A stretch of DNA of 64,000 nucleotides from Zea mays (lineage: Eukaryota; Streptophyta; Magnoliopsida; Poales; Poaceae): assembly GCF_902167145.1 (NCBI RefSeq), contig NC_050098.1:14776501-14840500 (forward strand). The letters run 5' to 3'. A program made the position numbers and the translations under genes. The number at the start of each line of letters is the position of its first letter. Position 1 is the first letter of the stretch. The notes beneath the pieces are model-generated. The model ran no database searches and was not told the DNA's origin. It worked only from the letters and a program-made list of their open reading frames with translations. Shown here in pieces: positions 36,851 through 47,600 of the stretch.

Positions 36851-37200
36851 GGGGCTGTTTGTTCGTTGTGAAGGAATTATAATTTACTTAATATAGTAGG
36901 TTATTTGGTTTGGAATTTAATATTCCATCACATGTTAAAGTTTAGATATAATCCTATCCTAAATTTATAGGGTGAGAATATGGAAATTGGCTATATATTA
37001 CTAGTTTATGATTCTACTTTGTAATTTATGACATGCTATAATAAAAATGTAGCATATAAATCTCTCTCATATCATAGGACAAACAATATTATACAAATAT
37101 ATTTTATATAAAATCATATTAGCTTAATTGATCTATCTGTAAATTATGATTATAAGAATGGAATTCGATTCTAATGATCCAAATAAGAATATTTCAGCAC
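36851..37200. mobile_element. Degenerate MITE related to the 35731 element
   Basis: Starts GGGCTGTTTGTTCGTTG and shares AT-rich internal stretches with the element at 35731-36087, partly in reverse orientation (CTCTCATATCATAGGACAAA against TATCCTAAATCATATGAGAG). The right end is decayed. Confidence 0.55.
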
Positions 37201-37235
37201 ATTTTTTTATTGGCTTACATTCAATCCTTCACTTC

Positions 37236-38210
37236 ACCCATTCCTCCTAGAGGATGCGGGCGGAGACCTCTCCGGGTTCCATAGTTTACAGGTAATCGAT
37301 ACTAAAGACGAGGTAGAATCCACCGAGGTTGATGTGAAAGCAGTTGATGGCGAACTCTTCCTGATTGAGGCGCATGACCACGTTGCATATGTCATGCCCT
37401 CGTAGGGAACATATACATGGCCACAATGCATGTATGTCCTCTGTAGGGAACACGATCACCATTGTTCATCATGACCCACATGTTGGTGTTCTCTCTTGTC
37501 GCTAGTTCGATGTGATGCATAACTCTTAACATTAATGAAGTTGTGAGTTGAGCTGATGTCTAGGAGGGCAAGGAGCTGATGACCATGCATATGCCGATGA
37601 TAACATGGAGGGAGACGATAGAGGCATCAGGCTTGTCATTAAGGCCTCAAGGGCAGTGGTAAAGCTAGAGAAAACTGAAGGGGTGCATATAAGATGAAAA
37701 TTTACTTATTATAACTGGTATCATACTTTTTAGGGGTGCAGGGTGTATGCATCCTCGGTTGCATCATCAAGCAGGTAGTCAGCGACCTCAAGTTACAACA
37801 AATGTTGGCACCGGTGGCCTCACATATATAGTTCATTGTAGTTGTAAAATAGTCATTTGCGATGACGCTCAGTCATCTCAGCAGGTGCGAGGTAACATAA
37901 CTAGTGTAAGCTGCAGATAGGGTTGCCATTGGAGGTAGTGCAGGCAGCACAACTGTGGCCACGATCGTAGTAGTTGTATGTTGTGGGTCGATAACACCAA
38001 TGGAGGGTGCTAGGGAGGACAGGAGACCCACGACACTAGGGCTGACATGGTGTTTGTGGTGTGGCGCTCATAGGCCTGTACCAAGTGCATGCCCGACTGC
38101 AAGTCCTTGTGTTCTTCGACCATGATATCGATCTGAATGTGCTCTGAAAGTCATCTGATGAAGATGTGGACCTTTTGGATGACAGAATGTTAAGTGGGAC
38201 CTAACGGGGG
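37236..38210 (-). mobile_element. Decayed Ty3/gypsy gag-protease remnant
   Basis: Minus-strand frames, with many stops and shifts, retain a gag C-terminal look (EEHKDLQSGMHLVQAYERH near 38070), then a retropepsin-like region: SLHVIIGI, LLALLDISSTHNFINV (the family's DSGSTHNF motif, here altered), NNGDRVP and EEFAINCFHINLGGFYLVFS. The order gag, protease fits a gypsy pol. No RT is visible. It is an old fragment, not a gene. Confidence 0.65.
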
Positions 38211-38373
38211 CTAGCCCCCCTCCCCCAACCCAATCCAACCAAAAAGTTCTTTTTTACTTGTATATCTATGAAAAAAATAAAAGAATTATTTTATAATAAA
38301 TTAGAACTTATTATGTATTGAATACATATATATTCTATTTATTGATATTACAACTACATTTATGTATTGGGAT

Positions 38374-38556
38374 CAAGGTTTTAAATCTCCCGCTATAGCT
38401 GCCGCTATCTCCCGCTATAGCTGTTTTGAGAGGAAAAAGCTATTTGCTTTCATGCACAATTTAGCCGCTATCTCCCGCTATAGCTCTATTTAGCCCGCTA
38501 TTAGCTGTTTCAGGAGACCCAACGCTAAATGCCATAACCCGCTATTTAAAACACTG
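38374..38556. mobile_element. hAT-type MITE, 183 bp
   Basis: Starts CAAGGTTTTAAATCTCCCGC; the reverse complement of the right end starts CAGTGTTTTAAATAGCGGG. The perfect 8-bp target duplication ATTGGGAT lies at 38366-38373 and 38557-38564. Internally it repeats CTATCTCCCGCTATAGCT. Ends resemble those of the 678-bp element at 21568. Confidence 0.88.
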
Positions 38557-38564
38557 ATTGGGAT

Positions 38565-39664
38565 GGACGTATTAAAAAATATGTTTTTTATAAACAATCT
38601 ACTTAACGATATAAATATCGATAATTTTTTTTATAAATACAATTTAACTTAAATTACTTTGTTCAAAACTAGAATGACATCCTTTTAGGATGGAATTATA
38701 CTAGTTAAATATCTCACCGTTGGTGGGGCTCACGTGTACCAGATATTCTATCATTAGACTATCTCCAGCAGCCTCCCTATTTCTTTCATATCTCACCTAT
38801 TTTAAACTTCATTTTATAAACAGTGTAGTTTAAATATGAAATAATATTTTGTACACCCGTATATAACAGCCCTAGTCCGCTACCATATGCCCTACAGCTC
38901 TTTTCTTCACCGTAGTACAACCGTGGAGAGAATCAGAGAACAATATCCTACACATGTTTTAAGCCAATGCACATGGGTAATTAAGAGCTCTCGAACCCTA
39001 AGGCGCATCGAGATTTGGCCTCTCTTCGTCCAACAAGTAATTGCTCAGTATTTTACTCGGAAACCTGTGGATCCACAATCCCAGTGCATCAGTTTTTCTA
39101 CGGAGTACTACTTTGCTAACTATGACTATGAGCTTCTGAAAAGAAAAGAAAAGAAAAGAAAAGAAAAAGATAGGATGAATTGAAACCCTGCCGGAGCCAC
39201 CAGACCAGATCCCCCATTGACCCGTGCCAGTTTGCCTTGCACGATGACACGATCCAGCGACGAAGAGTCTGAGTACCAACAATGTCTTAAATTAGTGTAT
39301 CAAATTTAAATATAGAGCTCTACGCAGAAAAACTATTTCAACAATGTCTTATTTTGTAAAATTTAGTCAAAAAATTATAGGCCAAACTCTCAAATGTTTC
39401 AAATATACTACACTTTAATAGGTTGCCCTATAATCTAAATTTAGATCTTTACCTTTGAAGCAGAATATTTTATTGATTTCCTAAATTCTATAAAATTTAC
39501 TCATTTTTAAATTACAGAGCATTTTTATAGATTATATTGTTGTAGATGCTCTAAAAAAATAATAAGTGCACTAGCACTAAACATACACCAGAGCCAAGAC
39601 AAAGAATCATTATTTGACAGTTATTACAAGTCGCGAGGTGCAACTCTCATGCCGTCTAGCCACA
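38565..39664. other. AT-rich intergenic region upstream of the GT34 gene
   Basis: Contains CTCCAGCAGCCTCCCTATTT near 38765 and AT-rich blocks that may be MITE remnants, an AAAAG run at 39139-39166, and no supported coding frame. The GT34 promoter should lie in the last few hundred bases, but I see no convincing TATA box. Confidence 0.4.
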
Positions 39665-41014
39665 ATGAGGGAGCACTTGCAATACTGCAACAAGCTGGTC
39701 GGCACGCGGCGGCACTATCGCCGCTGTGCGCCGGCAACGCCCCACATCGCCGTGGCCATCCTCCTCATCGCGCTCGGCGTGCTCTACCTCGCCTTCAGCC
39801 CGACCAACTCCGACCTCAACCTCGTTCTCAGCATGCCGCGCGTCCACGTCGTGTTCAACGACGAACCGGTCCGCAAGGTCGCGCCCGTTGCCGCCGCGCC
39901 TGCCCCAGGCAACGCGACCGACGACGACGAGGACAGCGGCCTCCCGCCGCCTCGGCAGCTGACGGACCCGCCCTACTCGCTGGGCCGAGCCATCCTGGAC
40001 TACGACGCGCGCCGGTCCGCGTGGCTCGCGGCGCACCCGGAGCTCCCCGCGCGCGTGGGGCGGCGGCCGCGGGTGCTGGTCGTGACGGGGTCGGCGCCCG
40101 CCCGGTGCCCCGACGCGGACGGCGACCACCTGCTGCTGCGGGCGTTCAAGAATAAGGCGGACTACTGCCGCGTGCACGGCCTCGACGTGTTCTACAACGC
40201 GGCGTTCCTGGACGCCGAGATGTCCGGGTTCTGGGCGAAGCTGCCGCTGCTGCGGGCGCTGATGCTGGCGCACCCGGAGGTGGAGCTCCTCTGGTGGGTG
40301 GACTCCGACGCGGTGTTCACGGACATGGCGTTCGAGCCGCCGTGGGAGAGGTACGCGCGCCACAACCTCGTGCTCCACGGCTGGGCCGCCAAGGTGTTCG
40401 AGGAGAGGAGTTGGGTCGGCATCAACACCGGCAGCTTCCTCATCCGCAACTGCCAGTGGTCGCTCGACCTCCTCGACGCCTGGGCGCCCATGGGGTCGCG
40501 CGGCCCCGTCCGCGACAGGTACGGCGAGCTCTTTGCCCGGGAGCTCTCCGGGCGCCCGCCGTTCGAGGCGGACGACCAGTCCGCGCTCGTCTACCTGCTC
40601 GTCACGCAGCGGGGCAGGTGGGGGGACAAGACGTTCATCGAGAGCACCTACGAGCTCAACGGCTTCTGGGAAGGGATAGTGGACAGGTACGAGGAGATGC
40701 GGCGGAAGGGGCGGCCCACCGGGGGTCTCGGCGACGACCGGTGGCCGTTCGTGACGCACTTCGTCGGGTGCAAACCGTGCCGGCGGTACGCGGACAGCTA
40801 CCCGGCGGACCGGTGCCGGCGCGGCATGGAACGCGCGTTCAACTTCGCCGATGATCAGATACTGAGGCTGTACGGGTTCGAGCACGAGTCGTTCAATACC
40901 ACTGCCGTGCAGCGCGTCGGAAACGAGACCGGCGGCCCGCTGGACGCTGACGATGATGAGCTCGGCCGGCTATTGCATCCCACGTTCCGGGCTGCCACGC
41001 CCACACAGACGTAG
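39665..41014 (+). CDS. GT34 family glycosyltransferase (galactomannan galactosyltransferase/GT6-GT7-like)
   Basis: Single-exon, GC-rich gene of 449 aa from the first ATG at 39665 (MREHLQYCNK). It has type II Golgi topology: a short basic cytosolic tail, one membrane anchor near residues 27-44 (IAVAILLIALGVLYLAF), an acidic stem to about 100, then a GT34 (GMA12/MNN10) catalytic domain from about 130. WWVDSDAVFTDM holds the metal-binding DSD (213-215); GWAAKVF, GINTGSFLIRNCQWSLD and WPFVTHFVGCKPC are conserved blocks. In plants GT34 enzymes add alpha-xylose to xyloglucan or alpha-galactose to mannan. The overall look (short, intronless, GCKPC near the C-terminus) suggests the MUCI10/GT6-GT7 galactosyltransferase side rather than XXT, but the substrate is an inference. 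No breaks were seen. Confidence 0.9.
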   Translation: MREHLQYCNKLVGTRRHYRRCAPATPHIAVAILLIALGVLYLAFSPTNSDLNLVLSMPRVHVVFNDEPVRKVAPVAAAPAPGNATDDDEDSGLPPPRQLTDPPYSLGRAILDYDARRSAWLAAHPELPARVGRRPRVLVVTGSAPARCPDADGDHLLLRAFKNKADYCRVHGLDVFYNAAFLDAEMSGFWAKLPLLRALMLAHPEVELLWWVDSDAVFTDMAFEPPWERYARHNLVLHGWAAKVFEERSWVGINTGSFLIRNCQWSLDLLDAWAPMGSRGPVRDRYGELFARELSGRPPFEADDQSALVYLLVTQRGRWGDKTFIESTYELNGFWEGIVDRYEEMRRKGRPTGGLGDDRWPFVTHFVGCKPCRRYADSYPADRCRRGMERAFNFADDQILRLYGFEHESFNTTAVQRVGNETGGPLDADDDELGRLLHPTFRAATPTQT

Positions 41015-41233
41015 TCGTCTCCACGTTCAGTACCGGCCTTATGGTTGACTTTGTTTTTTTTTCTTTCTCTCGTTCCATCTCCCTTATTACTCTGACAATC
41101 CGCTTCATATTTTTATGGTCATTCTGGAGTTACTATTGTACGAGTAGTACTAGGTATGAATAGATTAGTAGTGGCTGTTTCACTTTAATCTTTTTTCTTG
41201 AGTTACTAATTTTTAGCTTAGGTTTCAGCGAAC
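41015..41233 (+). other. GT34 3' UTR and flank
   Basis: T-rich sequence after the TAG at 41012-41014. No coding frame. Confidence 0.45.
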
Positions 41234-41339
41234 AACTAGTTCATTTTGTGGCCAATCATAACCAATGTAGGATAAAAACCCCACATATTTTGTTTTTTTA
41301 TCCCACATTAGTTATGATTGGACATGTAACGAACTAGTT
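41234..41339. repeat. 106-bp inverted repeat (foldback element)
   Basis: AACTAGTTCATTTTGTGGCC runs to a near-complementary right arm ending AACTAGTT (41332-41339). The arms are about 45 bp (AATCATAACCAATGTAGGAT against AATCATAACTAATGTGGGAT) around a short AT-rich loop. It would form a strong hairpin. Confidence 0.85.
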
Positions 41340-41860
41340 GCCTTCTTTGTGACAAGAAGAGGAAACAATAGATCACATCCTAATTTAGTGGGTGCTTGCT
41401 AAGTATGATTTTATATCCTATCTCTCGTTGGGCTCCAAAAAATGAGGAAACTAAATTCCAGAACTTGTGGCATAATGCATAAAGGACAGTCCCCATGCCC
41501 CAAGTAAAAGGCTTTAACTCAGTAGTAATTCTTGTTGCCTAGTGGCTCTAGAAACACAAGAATATATATGTCTTTGATGGGGCTACTCTGAGCATCAATA
41601 CTATTACTGAGGACATCAAGAATGATGCTAGGATATGGTGTCTTGCTACGGCTATAGGCCTAAGGAGAGTGTGGCCTTAGTCCTTTTGTACATGTCCTTT
41701 TGCTAATTGGTCATTATTATTATTTTAGTCATGGGTGGTTTCATATATGCTTGTTAGTGGCCGTCGTAAGGAGGCTATTTGATGTTTGTACTTGTCATGT
41801 AGGATCGTAATCTTTTTCTTCTTAATATAATGACACACAATCCTCCTACATTTTCGAAAA
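41340..41860 (+). mobile_element. L1-type LINE 3' tail
   Basis: Plus-strand decayed zf-RVT/C-terminal remnant: FNSVVILVAWWL, KHKNIYVFDGATLS and DARIWCLATAIGLRRVW, followed by a 3' UTR ending near CACAATCCTCCTACATTTTC. 5'-truncated, with stops. Confidence 0.7.
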
Positions 41861-41991
41861 AGCCACATATAGAGAAATGGCTAAATTTACCTTCCATGAG
41901 CCCTATCATCTCCTTGTATCTCTCCTCTACCACTCCAACCCCCTCTCATAGGCAGGTGCACAACTCCTCGTGCCATCATTCATCTGCCCAA

Positions 41992-42257
41992 TGCTAGCAG
42001 GGGACCACATCTTATACACAAGGCACCCAAGTATACAAATGCACAGACATGATCTGGACCATCCATTCAACAATCAATGATTGACATATTTTTTTTTTCA
42101 AAAAAATCCTCGCTTCTCTCCCCATGCCCAACTGCATATTTGCAAAAAAATCCCCACGCGACTAGCCATTGGTTATTGAATTGAGGGTCTAGATCGGGTT
42201 TGTAAATTTGTGCATCGAGGGTACCTTGTGCATAGGATGTGATCCCATGCTGGTAGA
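41992..42257. repeat. Long imperfect inverted repeat
   Basis: The left arm (CTAGCAGGGGACCACATCTT, then ATACACAAGGCACCCAAG) is mirrored by the right arm (complement CTACCAGCATGGGATCACAT, then CCTATGCACAAGGTACCC). Arms are about 85 bp and diverged; the centre holds runs of A and T. Probably a foldback or Mutator-type MITE. No target duplication was confirmed. Confidence 0.7.
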
Positions 42258-42487
42258 CCATTGCCATCGACAATCTTTATCAACATGATTTGGTAACGGA
42301 TTTTCTTATGCTTGTCATTACTCTGCTAACTCGTGCTATTGGTGTTTAGGATCGTATCACCACAAATATCCCATGCCAAGTAGGGCTAGTCATCCCGGAC
42401 CACTCGCCTTGACCATTACGTCCTAGTTCACCATGAATCTAGCTCTAGATGCAGGCGTCCCATCCTAGGAAGCAAGGTTGGTCAACC
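42258..42487. other. Unassigned spacer left of the Opie-like element
   Basis: No coding frame or element ends seen. The last five bases, CAACC (42483-42487), are the left copy of the target duplication of the retrotransposon. Confidence 0.5.
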
Positions 42488-43803
42488 TGATAGTCGCCTA
42501 GAGGGGGGGTGAATAGGGCGAAACTGAAATTTACAAATATAAACACAACTACAAGCCGGGTTAGCGTTAGAAATATAAACGAGTCCGAGAGAGAGAGAGG
42601 GCGCAAAACAAATCCCAAGCGAATAAGCAAGTGAGACACGGAGATTTGTTTTACCGAGGTTCGGTTCTTGCAAACCTACTCCCCGTTGAGGAGGCCACAA
42701 AGGCCGGGTCTCTTTCAACCCTTCCCTCTCTCAAACGGTCCCTCGGACCGAGTGAGCTTCTTCTTCTCAAATCAAAGCCGGGAACAAAACTTTCCCCGCA
42801 AGGGCCACCACACAATTGGTGCCTCTTGCCTTGATTACAATGGAGTTGTGATCTCAAGAACAAATGAGAAAGAAAAGAAGCAATCCAAGCGCAAGAGCTC
42901 AAATGAACACGGCAAATCACTCTCACTAGTCACTAGGGCTTTGTGTGGAATTGGAGAGGATTTGATCTCTTTAGTGTGTCTAGAATTGAATGCTAGAGCT
43001 CTTGTGGTAGTTGAGAAGTGGAAAACTTGGATGCAATGAATGGTGGGGTGGTTGGGGTATTTATAGCCCCAACCACCAAATGTGGCCGTTGGTGGAGCTG
43101 TCTGTTCGATGGCGCACCGGACAGTCCGGTGCACACCGGACAGTCCGGTGCCACCTGCCACGTCATCACTGCCGTTGGATTCTGACCGTTGGAGCTTCTG
43201 ACTTGTGGGCCCGCCTGGGTGTCCGGTGCACACCGGACAGGTACTGTTTGCTGTCCGGTGTGCCAGCATGGGCGAGCCTGCCCTCTGCGCGCGCAGAGCG
43301 CGCATTAAATGCGCGGCAGAGAGCCGTTGGCGCGGAGAAGACCGTTGCTCCGGAGGCGCACCGGACAGTCCGGTGCACACCGGACAGTCCGGTGAATTTT
43401 AGTGGACTAGCCGTTGGAGTTTCCCGAAGCTGGCGAGTTCCTGAGGCCGCTTCTCCATGGCGCACCGGACACTGTCCGGTGTACACCGGACAGTCCGGTG
43501 AATTATAGCGCGAGTGCCTCTGGAAATTCCCGAAGGTGGCGAGTTTGAGTCTGAGTCCCCCTGATGCACCGGACATGTCCGGTGGCACACCGGACAGTCC
43601 GGTGCGCCAGACCAGGGGTGCCTTCGGTTGCCCCTTTGCTCCTTTATTGAATCCAAAACTTGGTCTTTTTATTGGCTGAGGGTGAACCTTTTACACCTGT
43701 ATAATCTACACACTTGGGCAAACTAGTTAGTCCAATTATTTGTGTTGGGCAATTCAACCACCAAAATTATTTAGGAACTAGGTGTAAGCCTAATTCCCTT
43801 TCA
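42488..43803 (-). repeat. 3' LTR of the Opie-like element
   Basis: TGATAGTCGCCTAGAGG at the left end, CCCTTTCA at the right end. It matches the other LTR except for four substitutions I could see and a 4-bp GA-repeat length difference. Confidence 0.93.
43115..43611. repeat. Palindrome cluster in the 3' LTR
   Basis: At least six copies of CACCGGACAGTCCGGTG or close variants (CCGGACACTGTCCGG, CCGGACATGTCCGG), often paired as CACCGGACAGTCCGGTG-CA-CACCGGACAGTCCGGTG. Palindromic LTR motifs are a described Sirevirus trait and are rich in CG and CHG sites. The same cluster occurs in the other LTR at about 51271-51767. Confidence 0.9.
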
Positions 43804-44460
43804 ATCTCCCCCTTTTTGGTGATTGATGCCAACACAAACCAAAGCAAACAGAGATGTGCATAATTGAACTAGTTTGCATAATGTAAGTGTAAAGGTTGCT
43901 TGGAATTGAGCCAATATAACTACTTACAAGATATGCATGGAATGTTTCTTTCTTATGTAACATTTTGGACCACGTTTGCACCACATGTTTTGTTTTTGCA
44001 AATTCTTTTTGTAGATCCATTTCAAAGATCTTTTGCAAATAGTCAAAGGTAAATGAATAAGAGTTTGTAAAGCATTTTCAAGATTTGAAATTTTCTCCCC
44101 CTGTTTCAAATGCTTTTCTTTTGACTTAACAAAACTCCCCCTAAAAGAGATCCACCTCTTAGTGTTCAAGAGGGTTTTGATATACCATTTTTGAAATACT
44201 ACTTTCTCCCCCTTTTGAACACAATAGGATACCAATTGATAAATACTTTTGGAAAGCACTAAGTTTTTGAATTTGGTGGTGGTGCGGTCCTTTTGCTTTG
44301 GGCTCATTTCTCCCCCTTTTTGGCATGAATCGCCAAAAAACGGAATCATTAGAGCCTTTGAAGTGCTTTTCTTCCCCTTTGGTCATAAATAAATGAGTTA
44401 AGATTATACCAAAGACGAAGTCCTTTTCTTTAATGCTCATTTCTCCCAAAAGAATAGAGA
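43804..44460 (-). other. PPT and repeated polypurine tracts before the 3' LTR
   Basis: The PPT next to the LTR (minus strand AAAAAGGGGGAGA, 43805-43817) is followed upstream by further purine tracts near 44095, 44135, 44207, 44312 and 44372, all of the type AAAAGGGGGAG. A series of PPT-like tracts between pol and the 3' LTR is a known hallmark of Sireviruses. No protein-coding frame in this stretch is convincing. Confidence 0.75.
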
Positions 44461-44638
44461 GTGGCTCGGAGCGACGACGAAGGATGAGTTACGGAGTGGA
44501 AGCCTTTGTCTTCGCCGAAGACTCCAATTTCCTTTCAATATACCTATGACTTGGTTTGAAATAGACTTGAAAAACACATTAGTCGTAGCATATGAAAGAG
44601 ACATGATCAAAGGTGCATTCATGAGCTATGTGTGCAAG

Positions 44639-47600
44639 CTAGCAAAAGAAATTTCTAGAATCAAGAATATTGAGCTCATGCCTTAGTCTGGTAAAAGATT
44701 GTTCATCAAGTGGCTTGGTAAAGATATCGGCTAATTGATCTTTAGTGTTAATATAAGAAATCTCGATATCTCCCTTTTGTTGGTGATCCCTAAGAAAATG
44801 ATACCGAATGGCTATGTGCTTAGTGCGGCTATGCTCGACGGGATTGTCGGCCATTTTGATTGCACTCTCATTATCACATAGTAAAGGAACTTTGGTTAAT
44901 TTGTAACCATAGTCCCGCAGGGTTTGCCTCATCCAAAGCAATTGCGCGCAACAATGGCCTGCGGCAATGTACTCGGCTTCGGCGGTGGAAAGAGCGACCG
45001 AATTTTGCTTCTTTGAAGCCCAAGACACCAAGGATCTTCCCAAGAACTGGCAAGTCCCCGATGTGCTCTTCCTATTAATCTTACACCCTGCCCAATCGGC
45101 ATCCGAAAAACCAATCAAATCAAAAGTGGATCCCCGAGGGTACCAAAGCCCAAACTTAGGAGTATAAGCTAAATATCTCAAGATTTGTTTTACGGCCGTA
45201 AGGTGGGATTCCTTAGGGTCGGATTGAAATCTTGCACACATGCAAACGGAAAGCATAATATCCGGTCGAGATGCACATAAATAAAGCAATGAACCAATCA
45301 TCGACCGGTATACCTTTTGATCGACGGATTTACCTCCCGTGTCGAGGTCGAGATGCCCATTGGTTCCCATGGGTGTCTTGATGGGCTTGGCATCCTTCAT
45401 TCCAAACTTGGTTAGAATGTCTTGAGTGTACTTCGTTTGGCAAATGAAGGTGCCCTCTTGGAGTTGCTTGACTTGGAATCCTAGAAAATACTTCAACTCC
45501 CCCATCATCGACATCTCGAATTTCTGTGTCATGATCCTACTAAACTCTTCACATGTAGACTCGTTAGTAGACCCAAATATAATATCATCAACATAAATTT
45601 GGCATACAAACAAGTCATTTTCAAGAGTTTTAGTAAAGAGTGTAGGATCGGCCTTGCCGACTTTGAAGCCATTAGCAATAAGGAAATCTCTTAGGCATTC
45701 ATACCATGCTCTTGGGGCTTGCTTGAGCCCATAAAGCGCCTTAGAGAGCCTATAAACATGGTTAGGATACTCACTGTCTTCAAAGCCGGGAGGTTGCTCA
45801 ACATAGACCTCTTCCTTGATTGGTCCATTGAGGAAGGCACTTTTCACGTCCATTTGATAGAGCTTAAAGCCATGGTAAGTAGCATAGGCTAATAATATGC
45901 GAATTGACTCAAGCCTAGCTACGGGTGCATAGGTTTCACCGAAATCCAAGCCTTCAACTTGGGAGTATCCTTTGGCCACAAGTCGAGCTTTGTTCCTTGT
46001 CACCACACCATGCTCATCTTGCTTGTTGCGGAAGACCCATTTGGTTCCTACAACATTTTGGTTAGGACGTGGAACTAAATGCCATACCTCATTTCTAGTG
46101 AAGTTGTTGAGCTCCTCTTGCATCGCCACCACCCAATCCGAATCTTGGAGAGCTTCCTCTACCCTGTGTGGCTCAATAGAGGAAACAAAAGAGTAATGTT
46201 CACAAAAATGAGCAACCCGAGATCTAGTAGTTACCCCCTTATGAATGTCGCCGAGGATAGTGTCGACGGGGTGATCTCGTTGGATTGCTTGGTGGACTCT
46301 TGGGTGTGGCGGCCTTTGCTCTTCATCATCCTCCTTTTCTTGATCATTTGCATCTCCCCCTTGATCATTGCCATTATCTTGAGGTGGCTCATCTTCCTGA
46401 TTTTGCCCTTCATCAACTTGAGCCTCATCCTCATTTTGAGTTGGTGGAGATGCTTGCTTGGAGGAGGATGGTTGATCTTGTGCATGTGGAGGCTCTTCAG
46501 ATTCCTTAGGACACACATCCCCAATGGACATGTTCCTTAGCGCTATGCATGGAGCCTGTTCTTCACCTATCTCATCAAGATCAACTTGCTCTACTTGAGA
46601 GCCGTTAGTCTCGTCAAACACAACGTCACAAGAAACTTCAACAAGTCCTGAGGACTTGTTAAAGACTCTATATGCCCTTGTGTTTGAGTCATATCCTAGT
46701 AAAAAGCCTTCTACAGTTTTAGGAGCAAATTTAGATTTTCTACCTCTCTTAACAAGAATAAAGCATTTGCTACCAAAAACTCTAAAGTATGAAATGTTGG
46801 GCTTTTTACTGGTTAGGAGTTCATAGGATGTCTTCTTGAGGATTCGGTGAAGATATAACCGATTGATGGCGTAGCAGGCGGTGTTGACCGCTTCGGCCCA
46901 AAACCGGTCCGGTGTCTTGTACTCATCAAGCATGGTTCTTGCCATGTCCAAAAGAGTTCGATTCTTCCTCTCCACTACACCATTTTGTTGAGGTGTGTAG
47001 GGAGAAGAGAACTCATGCTTGATGCCCTCCTCCTCAAGGAAGCCTTCAATTTGAGAGTTCTTGAACTCCGTTCCGTTATCGCTTCTTATTTTCTTGATCC
47101 TTAAGCCGAATTCATTTTGAGCCCGTCTCAAGAATCCCTTTAAGGTCTCTTGGGTTTGAGATTTTTCCTGTAAAAAGAATACCCAAGTGAAGCGAGAATA
47201 ATCATCCACTATTACAAGACAATACTTACTCCCGCCGATGCTTATGTAAGCAATCGGGCCGAAGAGATCCATGTGGAGTAGCTCAAGCGGCCTGTCGGTC
47301 GTCATGATGTTCTTGTGTGGATGATGGACTCCAACTTGCTTCCCCGCCTGGCATGCGCTACAAATCCTGTCTTTCTCAAAATGAACATTTGTTAATCCTA
47401 AAATGTGCTCTCCCTTTAGAAGCTTATGAAGATTCTTCATCCCAACATGGGCTAGTCGGCGGTGCCAGAGCCAACCCATGTTAGTCTTAGCAATTAAGCA
47501 TGTGTCGAGCTCAGCTCTATCAAAATCTACTAAGAATAGCTGACCCTCTAACACACCCTTAAATGCTATTGAATCATCACTTCTTCTAAAGACAGTGACA

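Noticed and set aside
39656..40885. Long 409-codon open frame antisense to the GT34 gene
   Set aside because: It is a product of very high GC on a GC-rich gene; composition is Arg/Pro/Val-rich with no domain, and the sense frame has clear GT34 motifs.
43115..43611. CRISPR-like regularly spaced palindromes
   Set aside because: The spacing is irregular, the unit is a short palindrome, there are no cas genes, and the genome is a plant's. They are known Sirevirus LTR palindromes.
42668..43656. Several open frames inside the Opie-like LTR (and the same set at 50824-51812)
   Set aside because: They follow the LTR repeats on both strands, recur identically in each LTR and have no recognisable domain.
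46079..46540. 153-codon plus-strand frame inside the Opie-like pol
   Set aside because: Antisense of the acidic linker between integrase and RT; hydrophobic look is caused by complementing Asp/Glu/Gln codons.
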